The notes under the pieces are model-generated. The model did no database searches. It saw nothing but the letters and a program-made list of their open reading frames with translations, and was not told the DNA's origin. The translations under genes were made by a program, and so were the position numbers. 64,000 nucleotides of DNA from Axinella damicornis (Eukaryota; Porifera; Demospongiae; Axinellida; Axinellidae), in contig OZ007517.1 in assembly GCA_963931865.1 (NCBI GenBank), forward strand, positions 1,925,400 to 1,989,399, in the 5' to 3' direction. Positions 1 to 11,740 of this stretch are shown in pieces; the stretch's first letter is position 1, and every line of letters begins with the position of its first letter.

Positions 1-1440
1 GTTTATGCAAGTTATTTTTTTATACCATGCACTTGACTTATGGGTCGCTGGGTCACTCTGGTCTGCATTGTACTGTGTCATTAAAATCAATGATAATAAT
101 AATGGCAATAGCATTACGGAAATTACACTACATTTGAAATCTACAAATGCAAAATTGGAATCTACATCTGGTGCTCTCACAATCGTCCGCATGGAGCAGC
201 AGCCTGGGATGCTATGGTGGTTTCCATGGTAACATAGACAGGGTTTTACAAGAAGGTGTGTACAAGAAATTGCCATGGTGAAAATCAATTCCTACTGTAG
301 GCAAGCAGTTTTCGTGGAAACCCAGGTTTTAAACCAAGGTTACCATGAAACCATTTGTAGCATCCCAGGGTGGTAGCTATTCCAGATGATTGTGTGAGCA
401 CCCCATAATAACAGTGAAGTACCCACGATATTTTTGTGCATATTATTTCTACATAATTCTATTATCTATTATGATGTTACAGTATATTCTGGTCATGGCG
501 ATTCAAGTTGCATAAAGCGACCAAATTGCATGAGTTGCTTAGTGCAAGCGTTGAGACTGGAGTGAATGCAACCCGCTGATGTACGTGCACGTGGATCCCT
601 ATAGCCTCGTTCCCAGGCTGCGTGGGAGGAGAGAAGACGGCGCCTGGGAACGAGGCTAATGGATCCCAAACTGGAGCTGCATAATAGCCAGATGTGATCT
701 GACAAAAGCCAGGTAGCTAGAGCTTCAGGTGTTCACATGGTGATAAAACCTTCTGTTGCCTAGCTCTTTTGCAAACTCTTGCTGATGTCATCTGTAGCTA
801 TCATGCTGCCACCAGACAAGGGGGCGGTTGTACGTATCATCGATGTGTAGATGTCAGGTGTTGTGAAAATGTAGCTACTGTAACAGATAAGGTTTATAGC
901 TCAACTTGTATACAGCTTGTGACCAAAACTGTACATGCAAAGTGAAAGTGTTTTCATCCATACTGTTCTTCTTCATGAAATGACAAACTAAGCATAGTTG
1001 ATATAGTCGGCCTGACTTCATCCACTCCTGACCACTCCTGACCACCCTATTTTTAACAATATAGTGTGCATATGCATGCACATGACATAAGCAAGCTGAA
1101 GTGGTCACGTATACATTAGATCTACTCTTGTCCAGCCGCACTATCGATCACACATTGATCACACATCACCATTGTAACTATGTATAATTGTATTAGATAA
1201 ACACATATAGTAGATACATTACAATATTTACTCTATCAGTTACTATAATAGACAAACAAAACACACAATTGCTACAACATCTATATAATTATGGTACATG
1301 AGATAATAGTTGAAAGACATAATCATATTGTAACTAGTACCAATAGAGATAACATATATAACAACTAGGCAATAATTAATACACTATGTTAATACATCGC
1401 ATAATTAATTTGTACCAGTGATATGTGGTCATGGAATACG
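1..1440. other. Gene-free stretch; decayed edge of the array
   Basis: I see no supportable gene. The part at about 870-1140 resembles sequence near 5430-5520 and 11130-11220, which lies downstream of the partner-gene remnants in units 1 and 2. It is therefore probably the edge of a further, decayed array unit. The stretch from 1140 to 1440 is AT-rich and recurs near 6010-6360 and 11940-12290, just downstream of each minus-strand gene. Confidence 0.5.
602..658. mobile_element. MITE, 9-bp-TSD family
   Basis: Short inverted-repeat element with the family ends TAGCCTCGTTCCCAG and its reverse complement. GGATCCC lies on both sides, a probable target duplication slightly offset at the edges. It sits downstream of the array's first minus-strand gene. 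Confidence 0.8.
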
Positions 1441-1476
1441 AAGGTGTGACCGGGTTGCAGTTCCAGAATAGGGGCT

Positions 1477-2868
1477 TTAGTTTGAGCATGACAATTCAGT
1501 CCTATAAGCCACATAGCTCTGATCGAAACAGATGTTGTTATTCACATTCCACCGATTCAACTGTCCGTCCATTATATTCTTGACCTGTTTCAACTGGCAG
1601 AGCTCGGAGTCTAGGCTCTCTCCAAAGTCCAGGGAGAGAGGAGTTGCCTGTACTTCCTGTAAGGAATGTACATCATTCAGATGAATATCATAACAATTGA
1701 AATGAATATCACAGCATTGTCTCTTGTGTAAACATTATCAGCTTTGACCTTTGAACTCACCAGGTTTGCAATTATAGGAATGATGCTTCTGTTCAGCTCA
1801 GTGCTGAAACAATTCAAGGCACTGTTACCAAGTAGTACGGAGATAGCTCTTAATGCTGACACAGCTTCAGCTGAAGGGACATTAACTGTTCTGCAAAAAA
1901 CATTCGTTTGCTATAGGAAATGAAACAAAGCACAAGTTAATACAGAACAGCAACCATTGCCAACACCATCAACTATGAAGTGACTATGCAGTGGAGATAA
2001 TATGATGGAATCTTACATTCAGTTGGTTGCTGATGGACTTTGTGAAATGTACCATTTTCTCTGCCTGCCAAATCTTAGGATGGATATTGTTGCACTGAGT
2101 AAGTTGAACGTGGTTGGGGTTGAGCTTGGTTACCAGTCTAATCAGGCTGGTTTGAATAGAGGTGAAGAGACAGAGAGACCTGCTTGCATCGCTTAACCGA
2201 GACCACGATGAGAAGTTTGCACTGGAAACTGACGGCTGATCATACTGTCCTATGGAACACCTCAAGGCATCCTGGACAAATTAGAATGAAAAAGTTAATT
2301 GATGCCATGAACGTACGTGGCTTGTGGCTAAGTGACTATGCAACATATGGGAGAACATTACCGTCAGTTCCCGATGATTCAGAAGAGCGTTCAGTCTACA
2401 CACTTCGGCAGCGTCCGGCCCAGCAACACTCTTGTAAAACTCCACTTTTGCCTTCACCTCCTTGAACAGTTGACCAGCCGACTGCGGTTCTGGTGGAACT
2501 GATGCCGGGCTGCAGCTTCTGATACTATCCTGTGGTCAGAGTCGGGCAGTCATTAATAACTTATTAATATTAATAGGCCTAATTACTTTATTTTGAATAA
2601 CTAGCGTCCCGCCCCTTCATGAAGAATCAAACCACACACTTACACAATCGCCGCCGCAGGAGTTCATTACTATATCCCTAAGGTTGCAACGTTCGTCTAC
2701 TAGTTCTTGCAGCAGTTCAGCTGACACCTGCGGAGTAGTACTGCACTGCGTTTGAATCTGCATCTGTCGCTTGACAGGTACTGCCGGATCATGGACCCTT
2801 GGTAGTGGAAAGCAGATTGTGCCCTCGATTAGCACCAGTGTGATCAACAACAATACTCTTGGATGCAT
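1477..2868 (-). CDS. Secreted cysteine-rich protein, array copy 1 (unknown family)
   Basis: I do not recognise the family. Five exons read on the minus strand: 2868-2644, 2529-2362, 2271-2017, 1910-1761 and 1656-1477, ending in TAA. All introns are GT/AG and phase 0, giving 325 residues. Residues 1 to about 20 form a signal peptide (MHPRVLLLITLVLIEG start). A dibasic KR at 33-34 could be a proprotein cleavage site. Fourteen cysteines follow the signal, including a CGGDC motif ending exon 1 (residues 71-75). The middle exons look helical and amphipathic; no membrane segment follows the signal. The exon 3 and exon 4 acceptors were chosen because they have good pyrimidine tracts and keep frame in all three copies. 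A TATA-like box lies at 2975-2982. Copy 2 is nearly identical; copy 3 is more diverged but intact. A secreted defence, adhesion or signalling role is only inference. Confidence 0.75.
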
Positions 2869-2974
2869 GATAGAATGAAGTCACAAAAATTGCCGCGAGC
2901 AGAAGTTTCTTCGGAGTGAGCGCCCAGTGAGTCAATTCGTTTCTGAGTGTGGTGGCCATGGCATAAGGTCACGG

Positions 2975-2982
2975 TTTATAAA
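2975..2982 (-). promoter_or_regulatory. TATA-like box of array copy 1
   Basis: TTTATAAA lies about 107 bases upstream of the start codon of the minus-strand gene. It is conserved in copy 2 (7940-7947). The site is self-complementary, so orientation is inferred from the gene it precedes. Confidence 0.45.
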
Positions 2983-2999
2983 GCTCACCATTCAGCAAG

Positions 3000-5090
3000 A
3001 TGACAGCACGAAATAAAAATGTTAGTACGAGAGGAAAAGCACCCTGTTCCTGACTGCCAATCAATATTATATTTTTGCCAGCTTGTTCAAATTTCGGTGT
3101 TTTTTGTCATCTTCAACAGGTTACAATGTAGTCGCGGAAATGGGAATTAAGATGCACCGATCGGGAATTCCGAGCGCAAGCCCCTGTTCACCATCACGGC
3201 TGTTACACGCAGATGACGGCCAGAAGTGCGCGAGTGCTACCGCATGTAGCTATCTGTCCGAAGTAATGACATACTGACAGAGGCAACGAACGTACCGTAC
3301 CGCCGGTAGTTGATACCAGATGAACTCAGTGAAGGTGATCGCTGTAATGTTGTGTCAGCGCTAGTCTAACAAGCTAGCCCTTCGCTTTCTCCAGCGCGCG
3401 ATCGCTTTCAGTATGCGCGCGCGGAGAAGTAAGTACACGGAAGCCATAGTTAAGTGGTACAGCTATATAGCTGTTCGGGTTGTAGACTAACTGACGTATA
3501 GTGTGTGGTATATATGCTTGAAGAGTCATAGATTTTGGTCGTTGGCTATTCAAGTTGCATAAAGCGACCACATGGCATGAAGTACCAGTTTGCAGTGCAT
3601 TATGGGGTTTCGTGCATGAGGGCAATCTAGTTAATGGTCGAGGGTGAGATCATAATGCACCAGCCGAAGGTGAGTACATTATCCGTCCGAGACTATATGA
3701 ATGGAACAGGGATATGCATGCTTGACATTTGCACTGTCTTCTTTGATTAGCTAGAGTGAAGCATTTGACTCGGTTCCATATCATCGATGCATGTATAGAT
3801 AACAAAAATATAATGGTAGTAGCATGTCGACAGATGAAGTGCTGTACACGTATTGTGATTGCATACATGTACAGAAACTGTGGGTCGTAACCATGGATGC
3901 ATCTAAGTGTCTGTCAGTGCATGTACGTTATAACCAGCTACTAGGAGTCTGTGTCACAACTCATGACACACTTTCGCTGATGGCATTAGCAAATGTTTGC
4001 ACAAGAGCCAGGCAGCAGTTGTTATCGAAGGTTTCATCACCATGTGAACAGCTCAACTTTATAGCTACAAGGTCTTCCATTCACAGTGACCGTGATGCAC
4101 CTGTTAATTGTAGCATCCTTCACCCTCATCAGTTTTGTATAGACTGGCAGCCTAGACACCAATGCACAAGTTCGTTTATTCCTCATTCTCTTGCTCTTTG
4201 GAATAGCTACATGCCCTCTGCACCTCCAATTAACTCCCTGTGTTCCTTCTATAGCATACAATATTTCCTCTGAACCTCTGTTGTTGTTTTTGCTGTCAGT
4301 GTAGTGATCTTATTGTCATAGTTATTGTTTGTTCTGTATAAATAGTCATAGCTAGCTGTGATAGTAGCTGTTATTGTTCTATAGAATAACTGTCTCAAGC
4401 TTGGGTACATGCACGTGCATTAGCAGAGATGCTATTTATTGTATCCTTGCATGCAGTTATATGCAAATGAAAACAATAAATAGAAAACACTTAATTCTGA
4501 CCAAATGTGCTGGTACATTGTATACGAGAGGGCTACATCTAAAACAGTAAAGCACTGCACATGCATGCTTGCCATGCCATGCAAAGTTTGCTGGCTGAGG
4601 AGATGGCTGCACCATGCACTTTGTTGAGGCTCTCTTTATTTACCTAGCTATCCTGCATAAAGAAACGGTTCAGAATCCTACTTACCAAGCTTAATTGGGC
4701 AGCTGCGGACTCCTTGTGACTTGTTCTCATGGTTAGGCTTCTTGACTGGTGATTATAGCCCCCGTCTGCTGTTACAGTAGTGAACAGCTTGTGTTGCACA
4801 TGAAGGGAAGAACCAAGGGAATTAAGGTTGGATGAGGGGCGTAATTAATTATCCACTGCAGTGCATTAGTAATGAGATTCATAGTCAATGTCTACTTTTG
4901 TGTTTTGCATCATTCCTTCTCAATAAGATCATGTCTATAAATTGGGAGGATTTATGAAAGTCGGATTGTAAGGGGCATACCTGCTACTGTACATGCATAT
5001 GATTGTAGTAATGAGATTCATACGAATTGCCAACTAGCTGCTGTCTACAGTGTACTGTTATTGTGCTTTGCATAAGTCCGACTTCACTCT
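3000..5090. other. Array spacer with divergent promoter relic and LINE debris
   Basis: The first few hundred bases resemble the intergenic promoter region of unit 3 (shared CGGGAATTCCGAGCG and GACGGCCAG segments). From about 3590 to 4500 the sequence is a hairpin-type repeat (GTCGAGGGTGAGAT) followed by LINE remnants. No intact gene is visible; exons 1 and 2 of the plus-strand partner cannot be found. Confidence 0.5.
3700..4490 (+). mobile_element. Degraded non-LTR retrotransposon fragment
   Basis: The translated 3' part (about 4090-4273) resembles the C-terminus of LINE reverse transcriptase proteins, with the SFxPxSLxLWNS...P pattern and a short final tail. It is followed by a 3' UTR ending in AATAAATAG-rich sequence near 4490. 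Upstream, a stretch at about 3740-3790 reads like a broken KAFD region. The same insertion recurs in unit 2 (9200-10060), so it predates that duplication. Confidence 0.55.
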
Positions 5091-5094
5091 CATG

Positions 5095-5345
5095 GCCCTC
5101 CAACAGCTAACATCTGAGTTCTCCAGCTGTGATGAACAAGACTGCATGCATCAGCGTATACATGTACCTTCACCCCAGCCCCAAATCCGTTCAAACTGTG
5201 CTTCTATTGAGTACAATCTCTACAGGTCACAGCTGAGGAACTGGACAACGAATACGATAATTTCACCACGAGGGTAGAACACAGCCTTTCCATGCTGTCT
5301 TGCAATAATTTTTTATATAGGTGAAGAAGTGCACACCCTCAAACA
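5095..5345 (+). pseudogene. Decayed last exon of the plus-strand secreted gene, unit 1
   Basis: The acceptor CTCCAACAG at 5099-5107 and the following codons match exon 3 of the intact partner gene at 15639-15914. Shared features are LTSEF..C.C.DEQDC, PSPQPQI, EYNLYR and IISPR. After the IISPR motif the frame hits a stop (near 5277), and no exons 1 or 2 are seen upstream. I read this as a relic, although a truncated transcript cannot be excluded. Confidence 0.7.
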
Positions 5346-5585
5346 GTACTAGTAGCTGGAAGGAGCTCTCCGTGTGTGCTTGCCCCAAGCAGATGGCAGG
5401 TGTTGAAGGCCTGAAAACGTAGCTACAAATAATAGCTCAACTTGTAGGGTTTGCTGACTTAACGATGGGTCATAATCCAAACTGAACATGCAAAGTGGAA
5501 GTGTTATAATGTAAGGTATTCATGAATAATTGTATGGCTTGTGATACTTCATGTTGGGATCAAGAGTGCAGTGATCCCTTAGAGG

Positions 5586-5634
5586 TAGCCTCGTTCCCAG
5601 GCCCGTCCGTATGGGGTCTGGGAACCAGGCTGCT
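5586..5634. mobile_element. MITE, 9-bp-TSD family
   Basis: TAGCCTCGTTCCCAG end and a diverged right arm (CTGGGAACCAGGCTG). An equivalent insertion lies at the same relative site in unit 2 (11387-11434). Confidence 0.7.
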
Positions 5635-5761
5635 AGCTTGGAGGTGGGACTGCATGGGCAGGTGTCACAAATTTGGGCATGGGGCTGATGTACATTTCTC
5701 ATGCAAATGCAGTACCATTTGATTGGATGGGTGCAAACTTCCTGCTACCACATGCACCTTC

Positions 5762-5833
5762 ACAAGAGCGCATGATGACATCATTGTTTTTTCACGGCGG
5801 AGGAAAAAACAATGATGTCATCATGCGCTCTTG
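5762..5833. mobile_element. Perfect 31-bp-arm hairpin element, 7-bp TSD
   Basis: The arms 5762-5792 and 5803-5833 are perfect reverse complements and begin CAAGAGCGCATGATGAC. ACCTTCA flanks both sides as a direct 7-bp duplication. The corresponding site in unit 2 (near 11540) lacks it, so it inserted after duplication. Confidence 0.8.
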
Positions 5834-6425
5834 ACCTTCAATAAGCAGTAACTGTTGATATCAGAGTCGGCTGACTTCATCCAATACCTAGGTATAGCTA
5901 ACATTGTGTGTACTTACCCAGCCATATAAGGTTGTGTATTGGCCAGCCATAGTACTAGTACTTGCCCAGCCATATAAGGTTGTGCGTACTCTTGCCCAGC
6001 CCCAATATATTGAGCACATATCAATCAAAAATCATCATTGAAACTATGCAACAGTTACTGTAGTAGCTACTAGTATATAGTACATATATTGCAAGATCTA
6101 TATAGACAAACAAAACACATAATTGAATTGCTACAATGTATAAAACATCTCACTATGTATAATTATATGATACGAGATAATAATACATTATATAGTACCA
6201 TACTATGTTAATACATCTCATATAATAAACTAAATTGTACCAGTGAGTGATATATAGACAAGCAAAACACACAATTGCTACAATGTATAAAACTATATAA
6301 TTATGATATGAGAGATAATACACTATGTTAATACATCCCATAATTATACTAAATTAATTTGTACCAGTGATATGTGGTCATGGAATACGAAGGTGTGACC
6401 GGGTTGCAGTTCCAGAATAGGGGCT

Positions 6426-7829
6426 TTAGTTTGAGCATGACAGTTCAGTCCTATAAGCCACATAGCTCTGAGCGAAACAGATGTTGTTATTCACATTCCA
6501 CCGATTCAACTGTCCGTCTATTATATTCTTGACCTGTTTCAACTGGCACAGCTCGGAGTTTAGGCTCTCTCCAAAGTCCAGGGAGAGAGGAATTCCCTGT
6601 ACTTCCTGTAAGGAATGTACACATTCAAATGAATATCATAACAATTGAAATGAATATCACAGCATTGTCTCTTGTGTAAAGATTATCAGCTTTGACCTTT
6701 GAACTCACCAGGTTTGCAATTATAGGAATGATGCTTCTGTTCAGTTCAGTGCTGAAACAATTCAAGGCACTGTTACCAAGTAGTACGGAGATAGCTCTTA
6801 ATGCTGACACAGCTTCAGCTGAAGGGACATTAACTGTCCTGCAAAAAACATTCGTTTGCTATAGGAAATGAAACAAAGCACAAGTTAATACAGAACAGCA
6901 ACCATTGCCAACACCATCAACTATGAAGTGACTATGCAGTGGAGATAATATGATGGAATCTTACATTCAGTTGGTCGCTGATGGACTTTGTGAAATGTAC
7001 CATTTTCTCTGCCTGCCAAATCTTAGGATGGATATTGTTGCACTGAGTAAGTTGAACGTGGTTGGGGTTGAGCTTGGTTACCAGTCTAATCAGGCTGGTT
7101 TGAATAGAGGTGAAGAGACAGAGAGACCTGCTTGCATCGCTTAACCGAGACCACGATGAGAAGTTTGCACTGGAAACTGACGGCTGATCATACTGTCCTA
7201 TGGAGCACCTCAGGGTATCCTGGACAAATTAGAATGAAAAAGTTGATTGATGCCATGAACGTACGTGACTTGCGGCCAAGTGATTATGCAACATACTATT
7301 GGGAGAACATTACCGTCAGTTCCCGATGATTCAGAAGAGCGTTCAGTCTACACACTTCGGCAGCGTCCGGCCCAGCAACACTCTTGTAAAACTCCACTTT
7401 TGCCTTCACCTCCTTGAACAGTTGACCAGCCGACTGCGGTTCTGGTGGAACTGATGCCGGGCTGCAGCTTCTGATACTATCCTGTGGTCAGAGTCGGGCA
7501 GTCATTAATAACTTATTAATATTAATAGGCCTAATTACTTTATTTTGAATAACTAGCGTCCCGCCCCTTCATGAAGAATCAAACCACACACTTACACAAT
7601 CGCCGCCGCAGGAGTTCATTACTATATCCCTAAGGTTGCAACGTTCGTCTACTAGTTCTTGCAGCAGTTCAGCTGACACCTGCGGGTTAGTACTGCACTG
7701 CGTTTGAATCTGCATCTGTCGCTTGACAGGTACTGCCGGATATGTTTGATCATGGACCTTTGGTAGTGGAAAGCTGGTTGTGCCCTCGATTAGCACCAGT
7801 GTAATCAACAACAGTACTCTTGGATGCAT
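6426..7829 (-). CDS. Secreted cysteine-rich protein, array copy 2 (unknown family)
   Basis: Exons on the minus strand: 7829-7596, 7481-7314, 7219-6965, 6858-6709 and 6605-6426 (TAA), all phase 0, giving 328 residues. It is almost identical to copy 1 in exons and introns. The visible changes are a three-residue insertion before the KR dibasic site and a few substitutions, such as Asp for Asn near the end of exon 3. The signal peptide and all fourteen mature cysteines, including CGGDC, are kept. A TATA-like box lies at 7940-7947. The near-identity of introns as well as exons means recent duplication or gene conversion. Function unknown, as for copy 1. Confidence 0.75.
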
Positions 7830-7939
7830 GGTAGACTGGAGTCACGAATTATGGCTACTGCCGCGAAGCAATTTTCTTCCGAGTGGGCGCTCTGAGGCCG
7901 AATTTGTTTCTGAGTTGGTGTGTGCTGGTACATGCAGTG

Positions 7940-7947
7940 TTTATAAA
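7940..7947 (-). promoter_or_regulatory. TATA-like box of array copy 2
   Basis: TTTATAAA about 111 bases upstream of the start codon, at the position matching copy 1. Confidence 0.45.
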
Positions 7948-8619
7948 GCTCATCATTCAGGCAAGATGACAGCATTGGAATAAAAATGTTAGTACACGAA
8001 GAAAAGCACCCTGTTCCTGACTGCCAATCAATATTACATTTTTGCCAGCTTGTTCAAATTTCGGTGTTTTTTGTCATCTTCAACAGGTTGCAATGTAGTC
8101 GCGGAAATGGGACCCGATCGGGAATTCCGAGCGTAAGCCCCTGTTCGCCATCACCGCTGTTACACACAGATGACGGCCAGTAGCGCGCGAGTGCTACCGC
8201 ATGCAGACTCTGCTTACCTGTCCGATGTGATGACATGCTGACAGAGGACAACGAACGTACCATACCGTACCGGTAGTTGATACCAGATGAACTCAGTGAA
8301 GGTGATCGCTGTTGTGTCGGGGTCTGAAGCTAGAGTCGAGCCGCAAAAGCATTTCACTTCGAACACCAAGCGCAGTGTACACAGAAGCCATAGTTGAGTG
8401 GTACAGCTAGCTGTTAGTATATTCATTGCATGACTTGCAGTAGCGTTTGAGTAGTATACTATAGCCTACATGTAACTGATCATGACGTATAATGTAGTAT
8501 GGAGAGTCATCACTTCTCAGACTGCATGGTCGACATTGGTCGTGGCGTTTCAAGCTGCATAAAAAGACCAAATGGCATGAAGTAGCTACCAGTTTGCAGG
8601 GAACTCATTACCAACCAAT

Positions 8620-9026
8620 GACTGCAAAAGTCATCATGAGCTCCCATAAGCCCATAAGATTCCCAGACCTTCCCACTTCAAGATCACCTATCGACAATAG
8701 ACTAAGATCTGCGGACCCAGCTCAGCTTCACTTGCAGCCTATTTTTGCCAGAACAAGAAGTTATCAACAGTCATTTTTCCCTAAAACTATTACTTTGTGG
8801 AATAGCATCCCAGCTGGTGAGTCCAGCGAAGTACGTCAATTGTGGAATTTAAGCATAAGATTTCTGTCTATTTGTAGAGTTCTTGTCTGTTGTTTGTCGC
8901 TAGTTGTTTGTATTGTATAGTAGCTATATATACTTAGGGTACATTCATGTATTAGCAGTAACTGCTACTAATGTATCCCTGCATTTAACATGCAAAATTT
9001 TCATAAATAAAAAAAATAAAAAAATA
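8620..9026 (+). mobile_element. LINE 3' end fragment
   Basis: The translated segment contains ARTRSYQQSFFPKTITLWNS, a pattern typical of the C-terminal end of LINE reverse transcriptase proteins. It is followed by a short 3' UTR and an A-rich tail (AAATAAAAAAAATAAAAAAAT-like) at about 9003-9026. It is absent from unit 1, so it inserted after duplication. The 5' part is missing. Confidence 0.65.
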
Positions 9027-9080
9027 TGGGGGCTTTAATACTAGGCATTATACTACACGGTTATTGCTGCTGTTTCATAG

Positions 9081-9155
9081 TATCTCGCCCTCGACCGTTA
9101 ACTCTTTACCAACCATAGTATGTTTGGTAAAGAGTTAACGGTCGAGGGCGAGATA
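9081..9155. repeat. Long palindrome, GTCGAGGGCGAGATA family
   Basis: Arms at about 9081-9111 and 9124-9155 are inverted copies (TATCTCGCCCTCGACCGTTA and its complement). Single-arm or full relatives lie near 3630, 17770, 28850-28930 and 39130. Confidence 0.75.
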
Positions 9156-9280
9156 ATGCACCAGCCAAAGGCAAGTGCATTACCCGCCCAAGACTAGATG
9201 CTGCACCGATTAATGAACAGAACAGGGACATGATATTTGCACTGTCTTCTTTGATTTACAGTAAAGCATTTGATATCATC

Positions 9281-9316
9281 ATGCAGGAGCGCATGAGCCG
9301 CGCATGCGCTCCTGAT
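9281..9316. mobile_element. Small hairpin insertion (GGAGCGCATG)
   Basis: CAGGAGCGCATG and CATGCGCTCCTG are inverted arms, flanked by GATATCAT on both sides. The empty site is seen in unit 1 near 3776. Confidence 0.65.
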
Positions 9317-9812
9317 ATCATCGATGCATGTATAGATAACAAAATTAATGGTAGAGGTCCAGGTACTGAACCCAGAGATACTCCTCAAGTAGCATGTCCA
9401 ATGAAGTGCCGTAGACACATATACATATTGTGAGTGCGTACAGAAACTGTGGGTAACCATGGATACATCTAAGACTAAGTGTCTGTCAGTGTACATTATA
9501 ACCACCTAGCTACTAGGAGTCTGTGTCACAACTCATGACACATTTCGCTGATGGCAATAGCAAGTGTTTTCAAAAGAGCCAGGCAACAGTTATTCATTGA
9601 AGGTTTCATCACCATGTGAACAACTCACTCAACTTTATAGAAGCTCTAGCTAGCTACTTCCATTTACAGTGACTGTTAATTGTAAGACACTCGCTCATAA
9701 ACTGACAGCCCACACTAATGCATAAGTTATCATTATTCTCTCTTTGGTATAGGTTACCTCCAGTTAACTACCTGTGTTCCTTCTATAGCATGCAATATCT
9801 CCTCTGGACCTC

Positions 9813-9852
9813 TAGCCTCGTTCCCAGGCTACACGGCCTGAGAACAAGGTTA
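9813..9852. mobile_element. MITE, 9-bp-TSD family
   Basis: TAGCCTCGTTCCCAGGC to CCTGAGAACAAGGTTA, flanked by CTGGACCTC and CTGAACCTC. Unit 1 shows the empty site near 4270. Confidence 0.8.
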
Positions 9853-10094
9853 CTGAACCTCTATTGTTGTTTTTGCTGTCATAGTTATTGTTTGTTCTGT
9901 ATACTGTAGTATCTGTTATGGTTATGCTTTGTTCTGCATAATATAGCAGCTGTTATGGTTATGCTTTGTTCTGTATAATCATAGCAGCTGTCTCGAGCTT
10001 GGGCACATGCATGTTAGCAGAGCCTTATTGTATCCTTGCATGCAAAAATAGCTATAGAAAACACTTAAATGTACTAGTATACGAGAGCAGGGGT

Positions 10095-10165
10095 GGAGAT
10101 ATAGGGGGGGCAGGGGGGGCTTGAGCCCCCCCACTTTCAAAAGCAAGGGGCTGAGCCCCCCCAAA
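10095..10165. repeat. G/C-rich inverted repeat
   Basis: Runs of GGGGGGG and CCCCCCC with GCTTGAGCCCCCCC and GGGGCTGAGCCCCCCC arms. It is absent from unit 1 at the matching site. Confidence 0.5.
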
Positions 10166-10724
10166 ACAACAGACTGGATGCTACTATCCCACGAGATCTA
10201 GGGCTACATCTAAAACAGTAATGCACTGCGTAGACTTGCCATGCCATGCAAAGTTTGCTAGCTGAGGAGATGGATGCATCACTTTGTTGAGGCTCTCCTA
10301 TCCTGCACAAATAAAGATCACGATCCAAATGCAAGCAGCTGCATGCATGTGGACTCAGTGGACTAATTCTGACTTGTTCCCATGCTTAGCCTTTTTGTCT
10401 GGTGATTAAAGCCCCCATCTGGTGTATTGAACAGCTTGTGTTGCATGGCATGAAGCGAAGAACCAAGAAAACAAAATAAGCTTGCATGAGGGGCATAGTG
10501 ACCCACTGCAGTGCATTAGTAATGGATTCATAGTCTGTCCACTTTTTGTTTTGCACAATTCCTTCTCAATAAGAAAACAACTTCATGTCTATAATGTGGG
10601 TGAAAGTCAGATTGTAAGGGGCATACCTGTGCTACTGTACATGCAATGAGATTCATAGGAAATGCCAACTAGCTGCTATCTACTCTTAATGTGCCATGCT
10701 TTGCATAAGTCCGACTTCACTCTC

Positions 10725-11060
10725 ATGGCCCTCCAACAGCTATATAACATCTGAGTTCTGCAGCTGTGACGAACAAGACTGCATCAGTGTATACATGTAC
10801 CTTCACCCTAGTCTCGTTCCCAGACTAAAATGGTCTGGGAATGAGACTACCTTCACCTGAGCCCCAAATTCCTTCGGACTGTGAACTTGCTGCTTATATT
10901 CAGTACAATCTCTACAGGTCACAGCTGAGGAACAACCGGACAAAGAGTCGGGATTACGATAATTTCACTATGAGGGTAGATTCTGAACACAGCCTCTCCA
11001 TGCTGTCTTGCAATAATTATATAAGTGAAGAAGTGCACACCATCAAACAGTATTGCTAGA
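10725..11060 (+). pseudogene. Decayed last exon of the plus-strand secreted gene, unit 2
   Basis: The acceptor CTCCAACAG and EFCSCDEQDCIS-type codons match exon 3 of the intact gene at 15639-15914. The exon is broken at 10809-10849 by a MITE with a 9-bp duplication (CCTTCACCC / CCTTCACCT), and also by small indels. The portion after the MITE still reads PSDCELAAYIQYNLYR. Exons 1 and 2 are not found upstream. Confidence 0.75.
10809..10849. mobile_element. MITE inserted in relic exon
   Basis: TAGTCTCGTTCCCAG to CTGGGAATGAGACTA with CCTTCACC repeated on both sides. The intact exon (near 15690) shows the empty site. Confidence 0.8.
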
Positions 11061-11228
11061 AGGAGCTCAATCTCCGTGTGTGCTTGCCCCAAGCAGATCG
11101 ATGGCAGGTGTTGAAGGCCTGAAGGCCTAGAAATCATCAACTTCTAGGGTTTGCAGAGACTTCTGACCTAACGATTGGTCATATTCCAAACTGTACATGC
11201 AAAAGTGGAAGCGTTAGAATAAGAACGG

Positions 11229-11343
11229 GTGGGAGCATATAGGGGACCGGTGGGGGAGCATATAGGGGACCGGTGGGGGAGCATATAGGGGACCGGTTGG
11301 GGAGCATATAGGGGACCGGTGCAATGGGGAGCATATAGGGGAC
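11229..11343. repeat. Minisatellite, about 24-bp unit
   Basis: About five copies of GGGGAGCATATAGGGGACCGG with small length variation. Confidence 0.8.
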
Positions 11344-11386
11344 GTGTTCATGTTGGGATCAAGAGTGCAATGATCCCTTATAGAGG

Positions 11387-11434
11387 TGGCCTCATTCCCA
11401 GGACCCGTCCGTATGGGGCCTGGGAACGAGGCTA
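11387..11434. mobile_element. MITE, 9-bp-TSD family
   Basis: Diverged left end TGGCCTCATTCCCAGG, right end CCTGGGAACGAGGCTA. Flanks CTTATAGAGG and CCCTTAGAGG look like the target duplication. Confidence 0.75.
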
Positions 11435-11740
11435 CCCTTAGAGGTGGGACGGATGGAAATTTGGGGCTGATGTACATTTCTCATGCAAATGCAGTAACAT
11501 TTGATTGGAATGGGTGCATGGAACTTCCTGCTACCACATGCACCGTGATAGAGTCCGCAGATTCTGTATTCATCCAATAGCTACCTAGGTATACCTATAG
11601 CTACATTGTGTGTACTCTTGCCCAGCCATGTAAGGTTGTGTACTTGACCAGCCACCGAGAGAGAGAGAATCAGTTGGAATTCGGCTGAGGCCTCCACACA
11701 ATGCTGCTATATGTAACTTGTGTGCTGCTCCTCTGCCGTG

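Larger units (their letters stand above)
9200..10060 (+). mobile_element. LINE fragment, unit 2 copy
   Basis: Collinear with 3700-4490 of unit 1. The start reads a broken SKAFD-like reverse transcriptase motif (about 9255-9275). It is interrupted by a small hairpin at about 9281-9316 and a MITE at 9813-9852. Confidence 0.55.
8000..10720. other. Array spacer of unit 2, repeats only
   Basis: The promoter-proximal part (to about 8450) matches unit 1. The rest is two LINE fragments, hairpins and MITEs described separately. No intact gene is visible. Confidence 0.5.
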
